A stretch of 64,000 nt of DNA from Stictocephala bisonia. Its lineage: Eukaryota; Arthropoda; Insecta; Hemiptera; Membracidae. This document shows positions 13,713 to 26,858 of this stretch, in pieces (positions within the stretch are counted from its first letter, which is position 1; every line of letters begins with the position of its first letter). The stretch spans positions 186,001 to 250,000 of the forward strand of contig JAQJVL010001121.1 in assembly GCA_035578905.1 (NCBI GenBank), written 5' to 3'. A program made the translations under genes and the position numbers. Below the pieces are notes generated by a model. It was not told the DNA's origin. It ran no database searches and saw only the letters and a list, made by a program, of their open reading frames with translations.

Positions 13713-13977
13713 CAGATGGATTCAATAATCATTTCTTAGAAATTGTTGAAACTCTCATTCTATCAATAACAACAGACAATTCACTAAATTCTATTCAACT
13801 CTTAAAAATTTTTACTCATTCAAGAAAAATCTTTAAATTTGATCATTTTACATTTGAAAAGGTTTATGAGAACATAAACAAGATTAAAACTAGTTCAACT
13901 TATGATATTTAAAATATGAATACTAAAATCTTAAAATTAGCTTCTATTGATATATGTGAAGTACTTACATGCTTATA
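13713..13977 (+). mobile_element. LINE A, upstream fragment (split by a Tc1/mariner insertion)
   Basis: The plus-strand translation contains a stretch like the region just upstream of the reverse transcriptase core in non-LTR elements: an N-N-x-F motif, then a 'KIKTSSTYDI' block where LINE B has 'LKNKTSSGIDGI'. It is broken by a stop after that block. The reading stops at the TA dinucleotide 13976-13977, where the mariner element begins. The continuation is at 18203, where the next RT motif block (VIPIYKNG, then YRPIS) appears. Degenerate copy; the 5' end of the LINE is not located. Confidence 0.65.
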
Positions 13978-14528
13978 CAGGGTGAATGGTACGTGGTGTT
14001 TAAAACATTAAGGGCTTAAACTACATGCTTGGGGCTACTTAAAAACGCAAATTTCTGTTTTATATGCCAAATGGTTAGTGTGGTATGTTCAAATTAAGAT
14101 TTTTTTTAAATTGTGGACCTAACCATAAAAAAGCTTTATTACTTACTCAAAAGATCATATTTTTTAAACTGTGACACCATTTTTGAAATCTACATTAAAT
14201 TTTCAACAAGAATAATGAGCTATTAAGATGCGTAAATTAAGGTTGGTATTTAAAATTATGCGTTAAGGTAAAAAAATCATATTTTTGTAAAATGTTAAAC
14301 AATAGTTTACGCGTGGTTACTAAATTATGGTAACGGACATAATGTGTCAAACCATACAGAAAACTGCAAAATTTAATTTTCTTTTCAATGGTATAATTGT
14401 GATTTTAATTATTTAGTTTCGTCATCGAAAACGTTAAGTGAAACTGAATTAAAACACAGTTTGCAGAAAACTTGAAGCTTTGACTATTTATTAGAAGAAA
14501 TATTATAATACTTTGATTTGGTATAATA

Positions 14529-15635
14529 TTAAGACATACTAATTACATTCGTAAAAATAATTGAAAAAAAGGTCAACGTAAAAGAATAAGATTTACAAAT
14601 GTTGTTCAAACTGCCTTCCTCCATTTTTGATGCAGGCCCGTGCTCTCTTGCGCATTTGTTGGTCACTTTTGTAGAGACTTCTTGGCGCACTACTTCAGCA
14701 GCCGCAGTTATTCTCTCCCTCAGTTCTTGTTCTGTGTTGATAGGTGTAGAATAGACTTTTTGTTTCATCCATCCCCATACACAGAAATCCATGGGACTAA
14801 GGTTCGGCGATCTAGCTGGCCACGGTACGGTCCCACCCCGTCCAATCCATGTAGGATAATTGAGCGTCAACCAGTGACGCACTTCTGTGGTGAAATGCGG
14901 AGTAGCTCCATCTTGTTGGAAAATGAAACTGTCTCTTTTTTCTTGGTTGAGATGGTCTAGCAGCAAAGGGAGACTGTGCTGTAAAAACTCCAAAAAGCGT
15001 TCCCCGTTAAGGTTTCCCTCGAAAAAATGTGTGCAAATAAGCGTTTCACCTACTACCCCTACCCATACCATAATGTGAAATCTCCTTTGAAAAGATCGTT
15101 CTTTGGTTGCTCTTCGGTTATCTTCCGCCCACATGTGCATATTATGTGTATTAAAGATTCCTTGTCTTGTACATATGGCCTCATCTGTCCAAAGGATCTT
15201 TTTGAAGAAATGATACTGCTCAATATCGCTATTGAGCAATCATCTACAGAACTGAACACGAGGAGCGAAGTCTTGAGCTTCAAGTGCTTGTACAGGCGTG
15301 AAGTGGTATGGATGAAACTTGTTTCTATGAAGAATATCCAATACTTTCCACTGTGAAACATTTAGTTGAGCCGCAATTGCCTTACTACTACTCTCTGGGT
15401 TTTCTTGAAATTCTTCAACACCTACATCATAATTAACTGGACCTACTTCAGAAGACTTCCTTTGGACTTTTCCACTTTCCACTAACATCTGGTGAAATCT
15501 AGTGAACATCTGTGGGCTGGGAGCTTTTCGATCTGGGTACCTTAAACTGTACTCTCTTTGCGCAGCAAGTCCATTGCCGTTGCAAAATCCATAAACAAAA
15601 TGCATTTCTGCATATTCTCTTATAGTGAACTCCAT
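14529..15635 (-). pseudogene. Tc1/mariner-like transposase (DUF4817 HTH + DDE_3), disabled
   Basis: In its family this protein binds the element's TIRs and catalyses cut-and-paste transposition. The first part (15635-15243, starting MEFTIREYAEM) matches the DUF4817 type of helix-turn-helix domain common in insect mariner-like proteins, with a linker containing ESSSKAIAAQLNVS. The second part is a DDE_3 catalytic domain: WTDEA, then FQQDGATPHF, then RSPNLSPMDFCVWGW. I count 40 residues between the second and third catalytic Asp, so DD40D-like. Two lesions: an in-frame TGA at 15240-15242, and a likely 1-nt deletion near 14660-14680, after which the typical C-terminal signature (CIKNGG, then a stop near 14590) appears in another frame. 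The start is the first Met of the DUF4817 frame. Confidence 0.88.
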
Positions 15636-16705
15636 GATGCTACAGAACTGAATAGCTTATACAAGACCCGGTCTAAAGAGTAAACAGATAATGGATTCCA
15701 GTTTTCCTCGTGATAAGGTTGCTTTAAAAGAAACTAACTTTTGTTAAACTAAGCAGGTAGTGGAATTTCCCAGTCATTAAGGACAACAGACAAAACTATT
15801 GATAAGGTTGGTGTGTATGCCGGGTCTAAGAATTGTGGTAAAACCCCATTCGTCCCTGATTTACATGTGTTTTTAATCACATAACGTTATTTGAATGTCC
15901 AGTCCTAGTTGCTGGCTAGTAAGATAGTCTTACAGTTTTTTAACCACTCTGTATTTCTTTCTATTCAAATAATAATAAATAATGGAACATTGTACGATAA
16001 TACAAACAAAAGCATATCACTAGAAAGAACATTAAATTTTGCGGTTTTCTGTATAGCTTGACACATTATATCCGTTACCATAATTTAGTAGCTATCAGGC
16101 CCGGACTGGCTCATTGAAAAGGGCGGTGGACAACCGTCGCCGAGGGCGCCGATATATATATAGAGCTCGATTTCTAGAAATTGAGGTGCTAGAACTGTAC
16201 CTGACAAAATATTCCGGGGGGTTTGGGGGTATGGCATACCCCCAACGGAAGCGGGGGGTCCGGGGGTCCTCCCCCGGAAAATTGTTGAAAATACCATCAT
16301 TGAAATAGGCAATTTTACGCTATCTGAGTACATTTTTGCAACTTGTAATCCAAGATCTTTTTTTATTTTTTATTTGAACAATTAGTTCAAAATAACTGTT
16401 CAAAACAATCTGTAACAAATTTTTTAATAAAATATATATATATATATATATATAAACCTTCACTTTATTTTTGTAACTATATTATTTTATATTCTACATC
16501 ATGTTTATTATATATTATTGACTTGGGTATTAACTGTATTAGTGTATTACAAAATCCCCTGACATCGGAAGGTTCAGATAAATGAAACAAGGCGCTTTGG
16601 TTTAATAATTCCTAATGTATTTAATAATCGTAAAATACATCGTTTACTAGTATTAAAGTAAGTGATAGAGCCAAACACTAACAATAAGTAATTAAGTAAA
16701 TGGTC

Positions 16706-17475
16706 CTAGAATGTTACTAAACGCCTCATTTCTGTGCTTGAGTCACACAATTTGTTTATTATCGTTTCACCATCAATTTTACACATAATATCCTTTTCAC
16801 TTTGCATGATTATTAAAGATTCAAGATTTTGATTTGTCATTTTGGACCTTAGACGAGTTTTAATAAGTTTCAATTTGGAAAATATTCTTTCACAGCTAAC
16901 TTGGGTTAATGGAATTGTAAGCAAATATTTATAAACTTTATAAAGTTCTTTGTATTGCAAGCAATACATATTATATTCAACAAGCACTTTAAATGCACAC
17001 TTTATAGAAGTGTTACAGGTCTTTGCTTCAGTACACTTTACCGAGTCTAGGTCAAATTTATCTTCGTCGCCACTTTCAAAGTCTTCGTGATCTAGTTCAT
17101 TGTCTGATTCCTCTTCTGACTCTCTTCCCCTCATTCCTAAATATTCGTTGGAAATAGAGGGTTTTGAAATTTGTGGCCATACTTAAATAAACGATGCTAA
17201 TTCCTCTCTTAGCTTCTCTTTGTCTATCGAAGGTATGACTTCACAAACCTTATCAAGTGCATTAGGAGGTAACGGTTCTTTAATGGCAAACCTGTTGGGG
17301 TCAAACCAGGCTAAATCAAGGTACAGCTGTTTTTGATAAACAAACCGGGTTTCCATTGTTTGTATAATAGTATCCAAGACAACATTAAATACAGAATTTT
17401 TGAAAATTTCCTCCGGGGTTGATCCAACACTTTCATCATCAGCTAACTCTCCTGATAGCTTCTTAACCTTTTAAG
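16706..17475 (-). pseudogene. hAT transposase remnant, C-terminal region
   Basis: The frame opens about 17475 (after an in-frame TAA) and runs to 16706 with one internal stop, a TAA at 17183-17185. The upstream segment (DTIIQTMETRF, then LPPNALDKVCEVIPSID) resembles the region before the dimerisation domain in ZMYM/DUF4371-type hAT proteins. After an acidic stretch (ESEEESDNELDHEDFESGDED) comes the hAT C-terminal dimerisation domain: LLTIPLTQVSCERIFSKLKL, then TRLRSKMTNQNLESLIIM. The DNA-binding zinc finger and the catalytic RNase H-like fold are absent, so it cannot encode a functional transposase. The element must rely on another source for movement. Confidence 0.85.
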
Positions 17476-17812
17476 GGGAGGGAGGTTCGGTTTGTGCAGG
17501 CGCTGGGCATTGGGCTGAGTAGGCGCTGGCGGTGGCGTTGCTACCGAGTACTGCCGAACGCAGAAGCAGCAATCGGCAATCTGAAATTGCTTATGAATGT
17601 ACTTTACCTTACTAAGGTAATGTAAGTTTTAAGCCCACCTAATTATTCTGAATAATTACTGAATAACTAGGTAGGTAGGAGGTGGTGTTTATTACGTTAA
17701 AATATGCATTTTAATATTCTCACCGCTAAGGCAGTGAAAATATTTGGCGTGAATATTTTTGTTACTAGGCGCCCTACCGCGAGGGCGCCCAGGGCGCCCG
17801 AGGAGGAGGGCG

Positions 17813-17832
17813 CACCGGGACGCGTCCCGGTG
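17813..17832. repeat. Perfect 20-bp palindrome in hAT subterminal region
   Basis: CACCGGGACGCGTCCCGGTG equals its own reverse complement. It sits 24 bp inside the right end of the hAT element, in a GC-rich run with repeated GGGCGCCC-like words. It could form a hairpin or bind a dimeric protein; no function is shown. Confidence 0.85.
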
Positions 17833-18202
17833 TCCCGGCGGGCCAGTCCGGGCCTGGTAGCTATGCGTAAAACATTATTTAAAATTTTACAAAGACATGA
17901 TTTTTTTTTGTTTAAAAGCATAATTTTAAGTACCAACCTTAATTTATGCAGGCTAATAGCTCATTATTATTGTTAACAATTTAATATAGATTTCAAAAAT
18001 GGTGTCATAGTTTAAAAAATATGATCTTTTGAGTAAGTAATAAAGCTTTTTTATGGTTAGGTCCATGATTTAAAAAAATCTTAATTTGAACATACCACAC
18101 TAACCATTTGGCATATAAAACTGAAATTTGCGTTTTTAAGTAGCCCCAAGCATGTAGTTTAAGCCCTTAAATTTTTAAACACCACGTACCATTCACCCTG
18201 TA

Positions 18203-18978
18203 TAATAAATGTATTGAATTAGGAGTATATCCAAGTTCATTTAAACAAGTAAAAGTTATTCCTATCTATAAAAATGGAGAAGTCACATACAAAAATTACA
18301 GGCCTATCTCTATTGTTCCAGCTATTTCAAAAATATTTTAATCACTACTGTTTGAACAAATTTACATTTATTTTGAAGATAATAATCTATTTACTGAAAA
18401 ACAATACGGTTTTAGAAAAAAAACACTGTACAATTGATGCTGTTCAAAGTATAACTTCTAACTGCATTCAAATTATTGAAAGTGGGAAAGGTGTTTGCTT
18501 AAGAATTTTTGATTACTCAAAAGCATTTGATAGTATAAACCATGAAAATCTTCTCCAAAAGTTAAAATACTATGGATTTGATAGTAATTCACTAAAATTA
18601 ATAAAATCATACTTGGAACATAGATTTCAATTTGTAGAAATTAATGGTCAACTTTCAGAAGGTAAAGAAATTAAATATGGTGTACCACAAGGATCTCCTT
18701 TGGGTCCATTACTTTTTAATATTTACATAAACGATATTCCGAAAAATATAAACTCTACAAATATTAAATGTTTCTTATGTGCTGACGATGTCGGATTGGT
18801 ATTTACATCAAATTTCTATGAGAAATTAGAAGAAGTGATTTCTTTTACTACAAAGAAATGTATCAATTGGTGCAATGCTAATAAATTAATTCTTAATCTA
18901 AACAAAACACATGACATAAATTTTACCTACTCAAATACGTTGAGACTGGACCTTAAAATAAATCCAATAAATTTTTAG
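18203..18978 (+). pseudogene. LINE A reverse transcriptase, broken
   Basis: RNA-directed DNA polymerase of a non-LTR retrotransposon (CR1/Jockey-like group). Motifs seen in order: VIPIYKNG, KNYRPIS (18240-18310, in a frame that ends in a stop near 18339), QYGFRK, FDYSKAFDSINHENLL, KYGVPQGSPLGPLLFNIYIN, CADDVGLVF (catalytic Asp pair, with Cys where Tyr/Phe is usual before ADD), and NLNKT. A frame change near 18340 and a stop at 18976-18978 before the RT is complete show it is dead. The endonuclease is not found downstream of the split. Confidence 0.8.
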
Positions 18979-19672
18979 GAATTATCCTTGATCATAAGAT
19001 ATCTTGGAATAATCATGTGGATTATACCATAAAAAACTGAACAAAGGTATCTACTGTTTAAGAAGACTAAAGTACAATGTGAGTGAAGATATACTAATAC
19101 AAATTTATTATGCGCATATTCATTCCATATTGAGTTATGGAATAATATTATGGGGCCAGTCTTCAAATTCAGTTAAATTATTTAAAATTAAAAAAGAGCA
19201 ATTCGACTAATTTGTGGAGCACCTTTTAAAACTTCATGCAGACCTCTATTTAAAAAACTAAAAATAATGACTCTTCCTTCACTATTCATTAACAAAGGCT
19301 TATTATACATCAAAAACAATTTACATAAATGTCATCAGAACAAAAATATACATAAGTACGACACAAGAAATTCGAATCAACTGAAAATTAAACAATGTAA
19401 ATACTCAACAACACAAAACAAATCATGAGTTTATGGCTATTAAATTGTATAATAAATTACCTTATAAATTAAGAAATATGGAAATGAAACAATTTAAAAA
19501 AAAAAATAAATGCAACTATTTATTAGAAGAGTGTTTATACAACATTACAGAATTTTTTTAAATTCAACTGTAATTTATATGTAGATTTAACTTAAATTTT
19601 ATTATATTTATTATATTATATATTGTAATACCTCATTTGAGGTTTGATGCAATAAACATTATTATTATTAGA
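18203..19672 (+). mobile_element. LINE A, downstream fragment with reverse transcriptase and 3' end
   Basis: Continuation of the LINE interrupted at 13977. The part up to 18978 encodes reverse transcriptase. Beyond 18980 the frame is broken by stops, but a thumb/C-terminal remnant is readable (for example HSILSYGIILWGQSS near 19120-19160). It ends in a short (ATT)n tract after AATAAA at about 19651-19671, which is how several non-LTR clades terminate. It appears related to, but clearly diverged from, the LINE at 37302-40430. Confidence 0.75.
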
Positions 19673-20413
19673 GAAAATATTAAGCTATATAAGGACTTAT
19701 TTTACACTCTATAATCTCTAACCATTACCAAGTATTTCGGAGAAAATATAAATTCAATTTTTATTTATTTATTTATTTTTTTAGCTTTAATAAGTGATAT
19801 TTATCGACAGAACAGAGCTTGTTTAAAAAATCAAAACAAAAATAACTTTGACGCTTACCGGTAAAACAGATGATTCAAGTGTGTGTCACGGGACAAAATG
19901 CATATTATCGGATGGAATTAAAAAATTTAAAAGATTAATTTTCTTATTGCATTTTTTAAAAGCCAACTTACGTTGTCGACTCTTAACAGGACTAACTTGA
20001 ACCAATCTCAAATGTACCAACCAGACCAAATACAGTATTATTTCAATTTCTGCTCATAATCTGCAGTAAATGTTTGTCGACAGACCAGAGCTTGTTTAAA
20101 AACAAAACAACGATGAGTTTGACAGTACGGCGAAAACAGCTGATTCAAGCGAGTGTCACGTGACAAATCACACATCAGCTGACTGAGGCCACCCTGCAAT
20201 TATTGGGTGACAATCGAATTCATTTAGCGACATGTCCTGTTTCACATCGTCAACGATATGGTCAGAATTTACAGAATACATTAATTACGTCACTAACAAT
20301 TTATCTAATTTAGGATTCACGGATCTTCTCACCCATAATTTAGCACACATGGACAATTTTCTACAGGGAGAAAGACACTATTCAGGAGAGTAAAAGGAAG
20401 AATAACTTATAAC
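19673..20413. repeat. Two diverged copies of a roughly 100-bp motif in AT-rich DNA
   Basis: About 19806-19895 and 20076-20165 share CAGAGCTTGTTTAAAAA, 'caaaacaa', 'tttgac', 'aaaacag[ac]tgattcaag' and 'gtgtcacg[tg]gacaaa', about 270 bp apart in direct orientation. Element class unknown. No gene seen in this stretch. Confidence 0.5.
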
Positions 20414-20780
20414 GTTTGTTTGAATCTGTCTTTTTTGGGTTTCTTTAGGTTCGATGGGTTAAGTTACATTGGCTAGGTTAGTTTTGTTAAACTACTTAAT
20501 GTTATGTTAGGTTAGCCATGCTTAACGTATCATTTAAATAATAAAGTAATATAAATTTAAGTAATTCTGTAGTATTACTTGCTCAACTTTAAATCTTTTC
20601 ATATTTTGATAATACATTTTTAGGATTCTAAAATACTAATATTTAGTAAAAAATATGTGTCGGAAACATAGAGTTAGTATCATTAGTGATACATTAGTAT
20701 AGACCGAGGCCGCCCATATACTAATAGTAATAGCGCCGTGGTAGTAATAGTTAGGTTAGGTTAGCATAACCTATTGTAGA
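20414..20780 (+). repeat. Interstitial TTAGGTTAGG-like motifs
   Basis: GGTTAGGTTAGGTTAG-type sequence at 20752-20766 and shorter GGCTAGGTTAG / TGTTAGGTTAGCC at 20478-20517 resemble the insect telomere word TTAGG. Each is only two or three words long, so these are interstitial motifs, not telomere. Confidence 0.45.
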
Positions 20781-22139
20781 ATATGTTTGTACAAATTCTA
20801 ATGACTGAAAAGTGGCTTGCGACAGTGAAAATACCTTCATATTTGTTCATTTTATAATACAATACAATAACCTAACCATAACAGTCGTTGCGCGAAGTCT
20901 CCGAAATGTCAGTGATAGCGCATGAACATTAAACCTTCTTGTCGCTTTGCAACGTGAACGATGGCTATCCAACACTTGATTTTCATTTTTCTTACTAAGT
21001 GAGCACTACCTTATCATCATACAAAAATATGAAAAGAATTGAAGTTGACTAAGTAATTGTGCAGTTTTCCCTAATTTGATAGTATTTTGGCAATATGGAA
21101 TATTTTCTAAGTTAGCTTACATATAGCCAAAATTATTCGGGTTCACCAGCTATATCCAGAAAAACTCCACGACTTCCTCCTGGATTTTTGATAAGTAAAC
21201 CTTCGATCTAAAGCCTCCTTACTCTAGAGTTACAAATACCCCCCCCCCCCCCGAATATTCTGCCATTTTAGTTTTTGGGGGCACTTGTGCTTAGATTATT
21301 ATTATTTTCTTTACATTTGAAGTTGGATTAGGTCAACATTGCTTTTGCCATCTATATCCTATTTATAGACGTTTAGAATTTTCCCAAAATATTCTCTAAT
21401 TTTGCTAACGAAATAGAGAACATTCATTAATTATACCATTAACAGTAAAATGAGTATCTACCATATTCATTATGAGTCATGAAGAAACTTATTGTAATTA
21501 TAATTACTTATCGAAACATTTTTTAACAATAATGAAATGCACAATACCAATAATCACAACACAATGTGTAAGGTGTGCGAACCGAAAACAGAACAATCCT
21601 AACCTAAAATGTCCACTACAGTATCTGCTGATACTAGCGCTACAGATTCTGTGCGGCTGCAAAAGAAAACAGTATCAGCTGACGAAAGTCCGTCTACAAA
21701 CCTCTTATCGCTGTCTGCATCCAAGAGAGCGTTCTTATTGTTCGGATTGTTCAATTTAGAGTAACAATGGTCTTTTTGGACGCTATAAAAATAATTAGTC
21801 CTACGTTCTACCTCTGACAGACAATATATATTTAATTTAATGAGAAATTTCGTCCAATTTGATTAATTAGTGATATCTGCCAGCACTTTTGGCTTAAAGC
21901 GCTCCACTGCTGGGCCCCAAGACAGCTGATAAATTAGAAACACAGCATTTACCACTGGATGAACAATCTATCATCGTGCGTAATAAAATAAGTAGTTAAT
22001 TAACTAACCTTAAAGTACAACTTAGTACTTGGTGACCGAGCAAACTGAAGAGGTAGCATCCACATTTCCCAGAGGATCGTTTTTTGTTGCACTACCTTGT
22101 AGGTTATTAATAAAATTTCATTTCTGAGGTCTTCCGCAT
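20781..22139. other. No gene seen; C-run at 21240-21252
   Basis: AT-rich with a poly-C run near 21240. An open frame at 21472-21759 (95 codons) has no recognisable domain and is not supported as a gene. Confidence 0.45.
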
Positions 22140-22360
22140 TTACCTGCAACTCCTTTGTGGAATTCGATCTACGGCCTCGTGGGGGAGCTCGACCTACGGC
22201 CTCGCCAAGACGCTCTACCACAGGCCCCTTTGTGAAACTTGGCCTACGGCCTCTCGGTGGAAAGTTCGGCCTGGGGCCTCACCAAGGCACTCTGATACAC
22301 CATTTGTGGATCTCGGCATGTTACCTCGTGAGGAAGAGGTGTACGGCCTCGCCAGGATTC
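22140..22360 (+). repeat. GC-rich degenerate repeat with CTACGGCCTCG words
   Basis: GATCTACGGCCTCG, GACCTACGGCCTCG, GGCCTACGGCCTCTCG, CGGCCTGGGGCCTC and GTACGGCCTCGCC occur at irregular 30-60 bp spacing. It is a short GC island just left of the (AC)n tract. Origin unknown. Confidence 0.6.
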
Positions 22361-22553
22361 TTAAGCAGTATGACCATGAATTTTGGTTTTTGGGGCAGTG
22401 GAGCCCATAGACATAGACTTTTCTAAAATCTGGTTGTATATTAATAATTAAGATACCTTTACTTTGATACCCCGCTTGGCTATATTAGTTAAACATTGCC
22501 AATTTTGGGGTTTTGAGCATTTTTTTTTTTTTATTTTGGAGGACGTGGAGCAG

Positions 22554-24278
<1,725 letters not shown>

Positions 24279-24645
24279 CTCGAAGGGTGGGTGGGTATTC
24301 TATAAGTCAAATTGCAAGTAGGCGGATGGGCCGTCACTTCACTTGTATATCAGAAGGGGAGGTGGGTGTTCTATAAGTAAAATTTTAAGTATGTGGATGG
24401 GCCGTCACTTGACTGGTATATCCGAAGGGGTTGGGTGTTCTATAAGTAAAATTGTAAGTAGGCTGATATGCCGTCATTTGCCTTGTATATCCGAAGGGGG
24501 GTGGGTGTTCTATAAGTAAATTTCTAAGTAGGCGGATGGGCCGTCACTTGACTTGTATATCCGAAGGGGGGTGGGTGTTCTATAAGTAAAATAGTAAGTA
24601 GGCGGACGGGCCGTCACTTGACTTGTACACCCGAATGGTGGGTAG
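24279..24645 (+). repeat. 70-bp tandem array, about 5 copies
   Basis: The unit contains GGGTGTTCTATAAGTAAA, GTAGGCGGATGGGCCGTCAC and TTGTATATCCGAAGG. 'tataagt' recurs at 24301, 24372, 24441, 24511 and 24581. Confidence 0.93.
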
Positions 24646-24875
24646 GTGGGCTCGTAGTACACTTTCACGGCCGACAGAAAAACTATGACGTAGTTTAAAA
24701 AATATTACTTTTTTTAATTAAGTTTTACAGACACTTTTTTATGCAGTATTTTGTATTTCCAAATTCGTGTGTATGCATCTTTTTCCAATTGCCATATACG
24801 AACTGTGTTATTTATAGTGTAATCCAATGAGAACGGTTAAAGAGGCACAAACACTGGGGGAAGTAAGGGAGGATT

Positions 24876-25520
24876 TACAACCTCAGTTACAAGAAGGCTG
24901 ACCCTGTGACTGTTGGATCTTGGGTAAACAACCTTGCGAACTAAAAATAAGTTAACGTGAAATGGTATCATTGTTTCTATAGGTCTTACAATTACAACCT
25001 TAGTTACAAGAAGGGTTGGCTGACCCTGTGACTGCTGGATCTTGGGTAAACAACCTTGCGAACTAAAAATAAGTTAATGTGAAATGGTATCATTGTTTCT
25101 ATAGGTCTTACAATTACAACCTCAGTTACAAGAAGGATTGGCTGACCCTGTGACTGTTGGATCTCGGGTAAACAACCTTGCGAACTAAAAATAAGTTAAC
25201 GTGAAATGGTATCATTGTTTCTATAGGTCTTACAATTACAACCTCAGTTACAAGAAGGGTTGGCTGACCCTGTGACTGTTGGATCTTGGGTAAACAACCT
25301 TGCGAACTAAAAATAAGTTAACGTGAAATGGTATCATTGTTTCTATAGGTCTTACAATTACAACCTCAGTTACAAGAAGGGTTGGCTGACCCTGTGACTG
25401 TTGGATCTTGGGTAAACAACCTTGCGAACTAAAAATAAGTTAACGTGAAATGGTATCATTGTTTCTATAGGTCTTACAATTACAACCTCAGTTACAAGAA
25501 GGGTTGGCTGACCCTGTGAG
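24876..25520 (+). repeat. 122-bp tandem array, left part (cut by the gypsy element)
   Basis: The unit includes CTGACCCTGTGACTGTTGG, GGGTAAACAACCTTGCGAAC, GTGAAATGGTATCATTG and ACAACCTCAGTTACAAG. 'accctgtg' recurs at exactly 122-bp spacing (24901, 25023, 25145, 25267, 25389, 25511). The sixth unit stops after CCTG, where the retrotransposon begins, and resumes at 33417. Units are nearly identical. Confidence 0.97.
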
Positions 25521-26846
25521 ACCCATCCCCCCCACCAAAGCTGGTAAGCGTGCCAACCGGGGGATGGCTCAAAACAAGTCGAGCGATGGGATCACGGGTG
25601 GCAGTTGGAGGGTCAAAATAACACTCGGCAGCTGAGCAAAACTAATTTATTATCAAGCAAACAAACTGGCAGGCAGAAGGCCACAACAAAAAAGGCAGAA
25701 GGCCACAATATAAATTCTCACTTAAAAAATAATAACAAACACTAAAATTACCAAGATACTACACAATAATAACAAACGCTATAAATACCACAAACTCTAC
25801 AAATACCAAAATTTAACAATTAATCAACTACAGGGTGTATGGCCTATCTGCAGTTTAGCCTGAGACACCCCAAAACGTAAGAAAATATTAAGCCCCCAAA
25901 AAAGTGAAAATTTAGAAAACTTTTGGATCACAACACTTAAACCCGGCAATTTAGCCCACACATCCCTTGATTCCACCGGGCCAGGGAGTAAGCCGGAATC
26001 CCTGGGCAGCTCCGAATTAAAAGTTAAGCAAAAGTCCCATAATCCCCTTTTGGTGAGTTTAAAAAATTAAACAATTTAAAAGAAAATATAACACGGTACC
26101 GTTCTATTATCCCCGGACATCAATAATACAATTAACAACGAAAAAATAAATAACGATCACTAGGCCTAAACATAACAATAAATAACAACAAGATTGAATA
26201 ATGGGGACCTAACAAATATAAAAATCTAAACAAATGTAACAACCAAATAAACTAATTAAATAACTAACAATAAATATAAATAAATATTAACATCAAAAAT
26301 ATTCTTTATGTATTTTTAAAGCTTTTCTTTTTAAATAAATAAAAAAATATAAGTCCCCATGGCTGTTTCATCAATCACTGTCCAGTTTAGGCCTAGGCCA
26401 CAAATTAAACAGTTCCACAAACTTTTTTTCTTCTTCTTTTTTTTTTTTTTTTTTTTTTACACATGGCTCGAACCTAGGTTAACACATCTAGACAAAGAAT
26501 ATAAATTTAACAAAACTCTGAAAACACAAGTAAGAACGATTAAATATTATTGAAACAAAATATTTTCACCAAAAGGGTGCTTAGATATTAAAACTTACAA
26601 AATGAACACTTACGTTTTAGTTTGTCTAGCCAAACATGGTAAAGAGGTTCGGCCGAGTAGAACTCTTCTAGAACAACCTAGACTGAACAGACAGGCCAAC
26701 CTGACCGAAGCTGCTGGAACACGGAACGAAACGGAACTGGGCCAACGGCTACCAAAGTACGCAAATCGCCGGGCAAAAGCGAATCTCAGGCAGCCTGGCA
26801 GACAACAACGAAAAAACGAAACTGTACCGGTCCAAGACCCGGTACA
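25517..26846 (-). repeat. 3' LTR of the gypsy element
   Basis: 1330 bp, starting TGAGACCCATCCC and ending CCCGGTACA on the plus strand, so it has TG...CA ends on that strand. It matches 32085-33416 except A versus G at 26643/33213 and 22 versus 24 T in the run at 26437-26458. Open frames over it are incidental. Confidence 0.96.
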
Positions 26847-26858
26847 ACCTCCCTCTGC
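26847..26858 (-). promoter_or_regulatory. Polypurine tract
   Basis: On the element's sense strand the sequence immediately before the 3' LTR is GCAGAGGGAGGT, purine-rich and abutting the LTR. This is the position of the plus-strand primer in LTR retrotransposons. Confidence 0.75.

Larger units (their letters stand above)
16096..17856 (-). mobile_element. hAT transposon (deleted copy) inserted in the mariner TIR
   Basis: It is bounded by perfect 15-bp terminal inverted repeats, CAGGCCCGGACTGGC at 16096-16110 and its complement at 17842-17856. Perfect 8-bp target duplications GTAGCTAT lie at 16088-16095 and 17857-17864. The duplicated sequence is the mariner's right arm: removing the insert and one duplication restores the arm's match to the left TIR. 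Only the C-terminal part of a hAT transposase remains (16706-17475, minus). Both subterminal regions are strikingly GC-rich (16100-16280 and 17765-17856) within AT-rich surroundings. At 1.76 kb it is an internal-deletion derivative. Confidence 0.92.
13978..18200 (-). mobile_element. Tc1/mariner-type DNA transposon, about 395-bp TIRs, TA target
   Basis: The element begins CAGGGTGAATGGTACGTGG (13978) and ends with the inverted counterpart CCACGTACCATTCACCCTG (to 18200). It is flanked by TA on both sides (13976-13977, 18201-18202), the target duplication of the Tc1/mariner superfamily. The inverted repeat runs inward about 395 bp: 13978-14372 pairs with 17865-18200 and then 16030-16087. The right arm is interrupted by a hAT element. 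Removing that insert leaves about 2.45 kb. A broken DDE transposase lies on the minus strand. Such long TIRs are unusual for mariners. The arms are visibly diverged, so this is an old copy. Confidence 0.85.

Noticed and set aside
21898..22410. hAT-like element from inverted GCTCCACTGC / GCAGTGGAGC
   Set aside because: Only 10 bp pair, the ends face the wrong way, and no target duplication is present.
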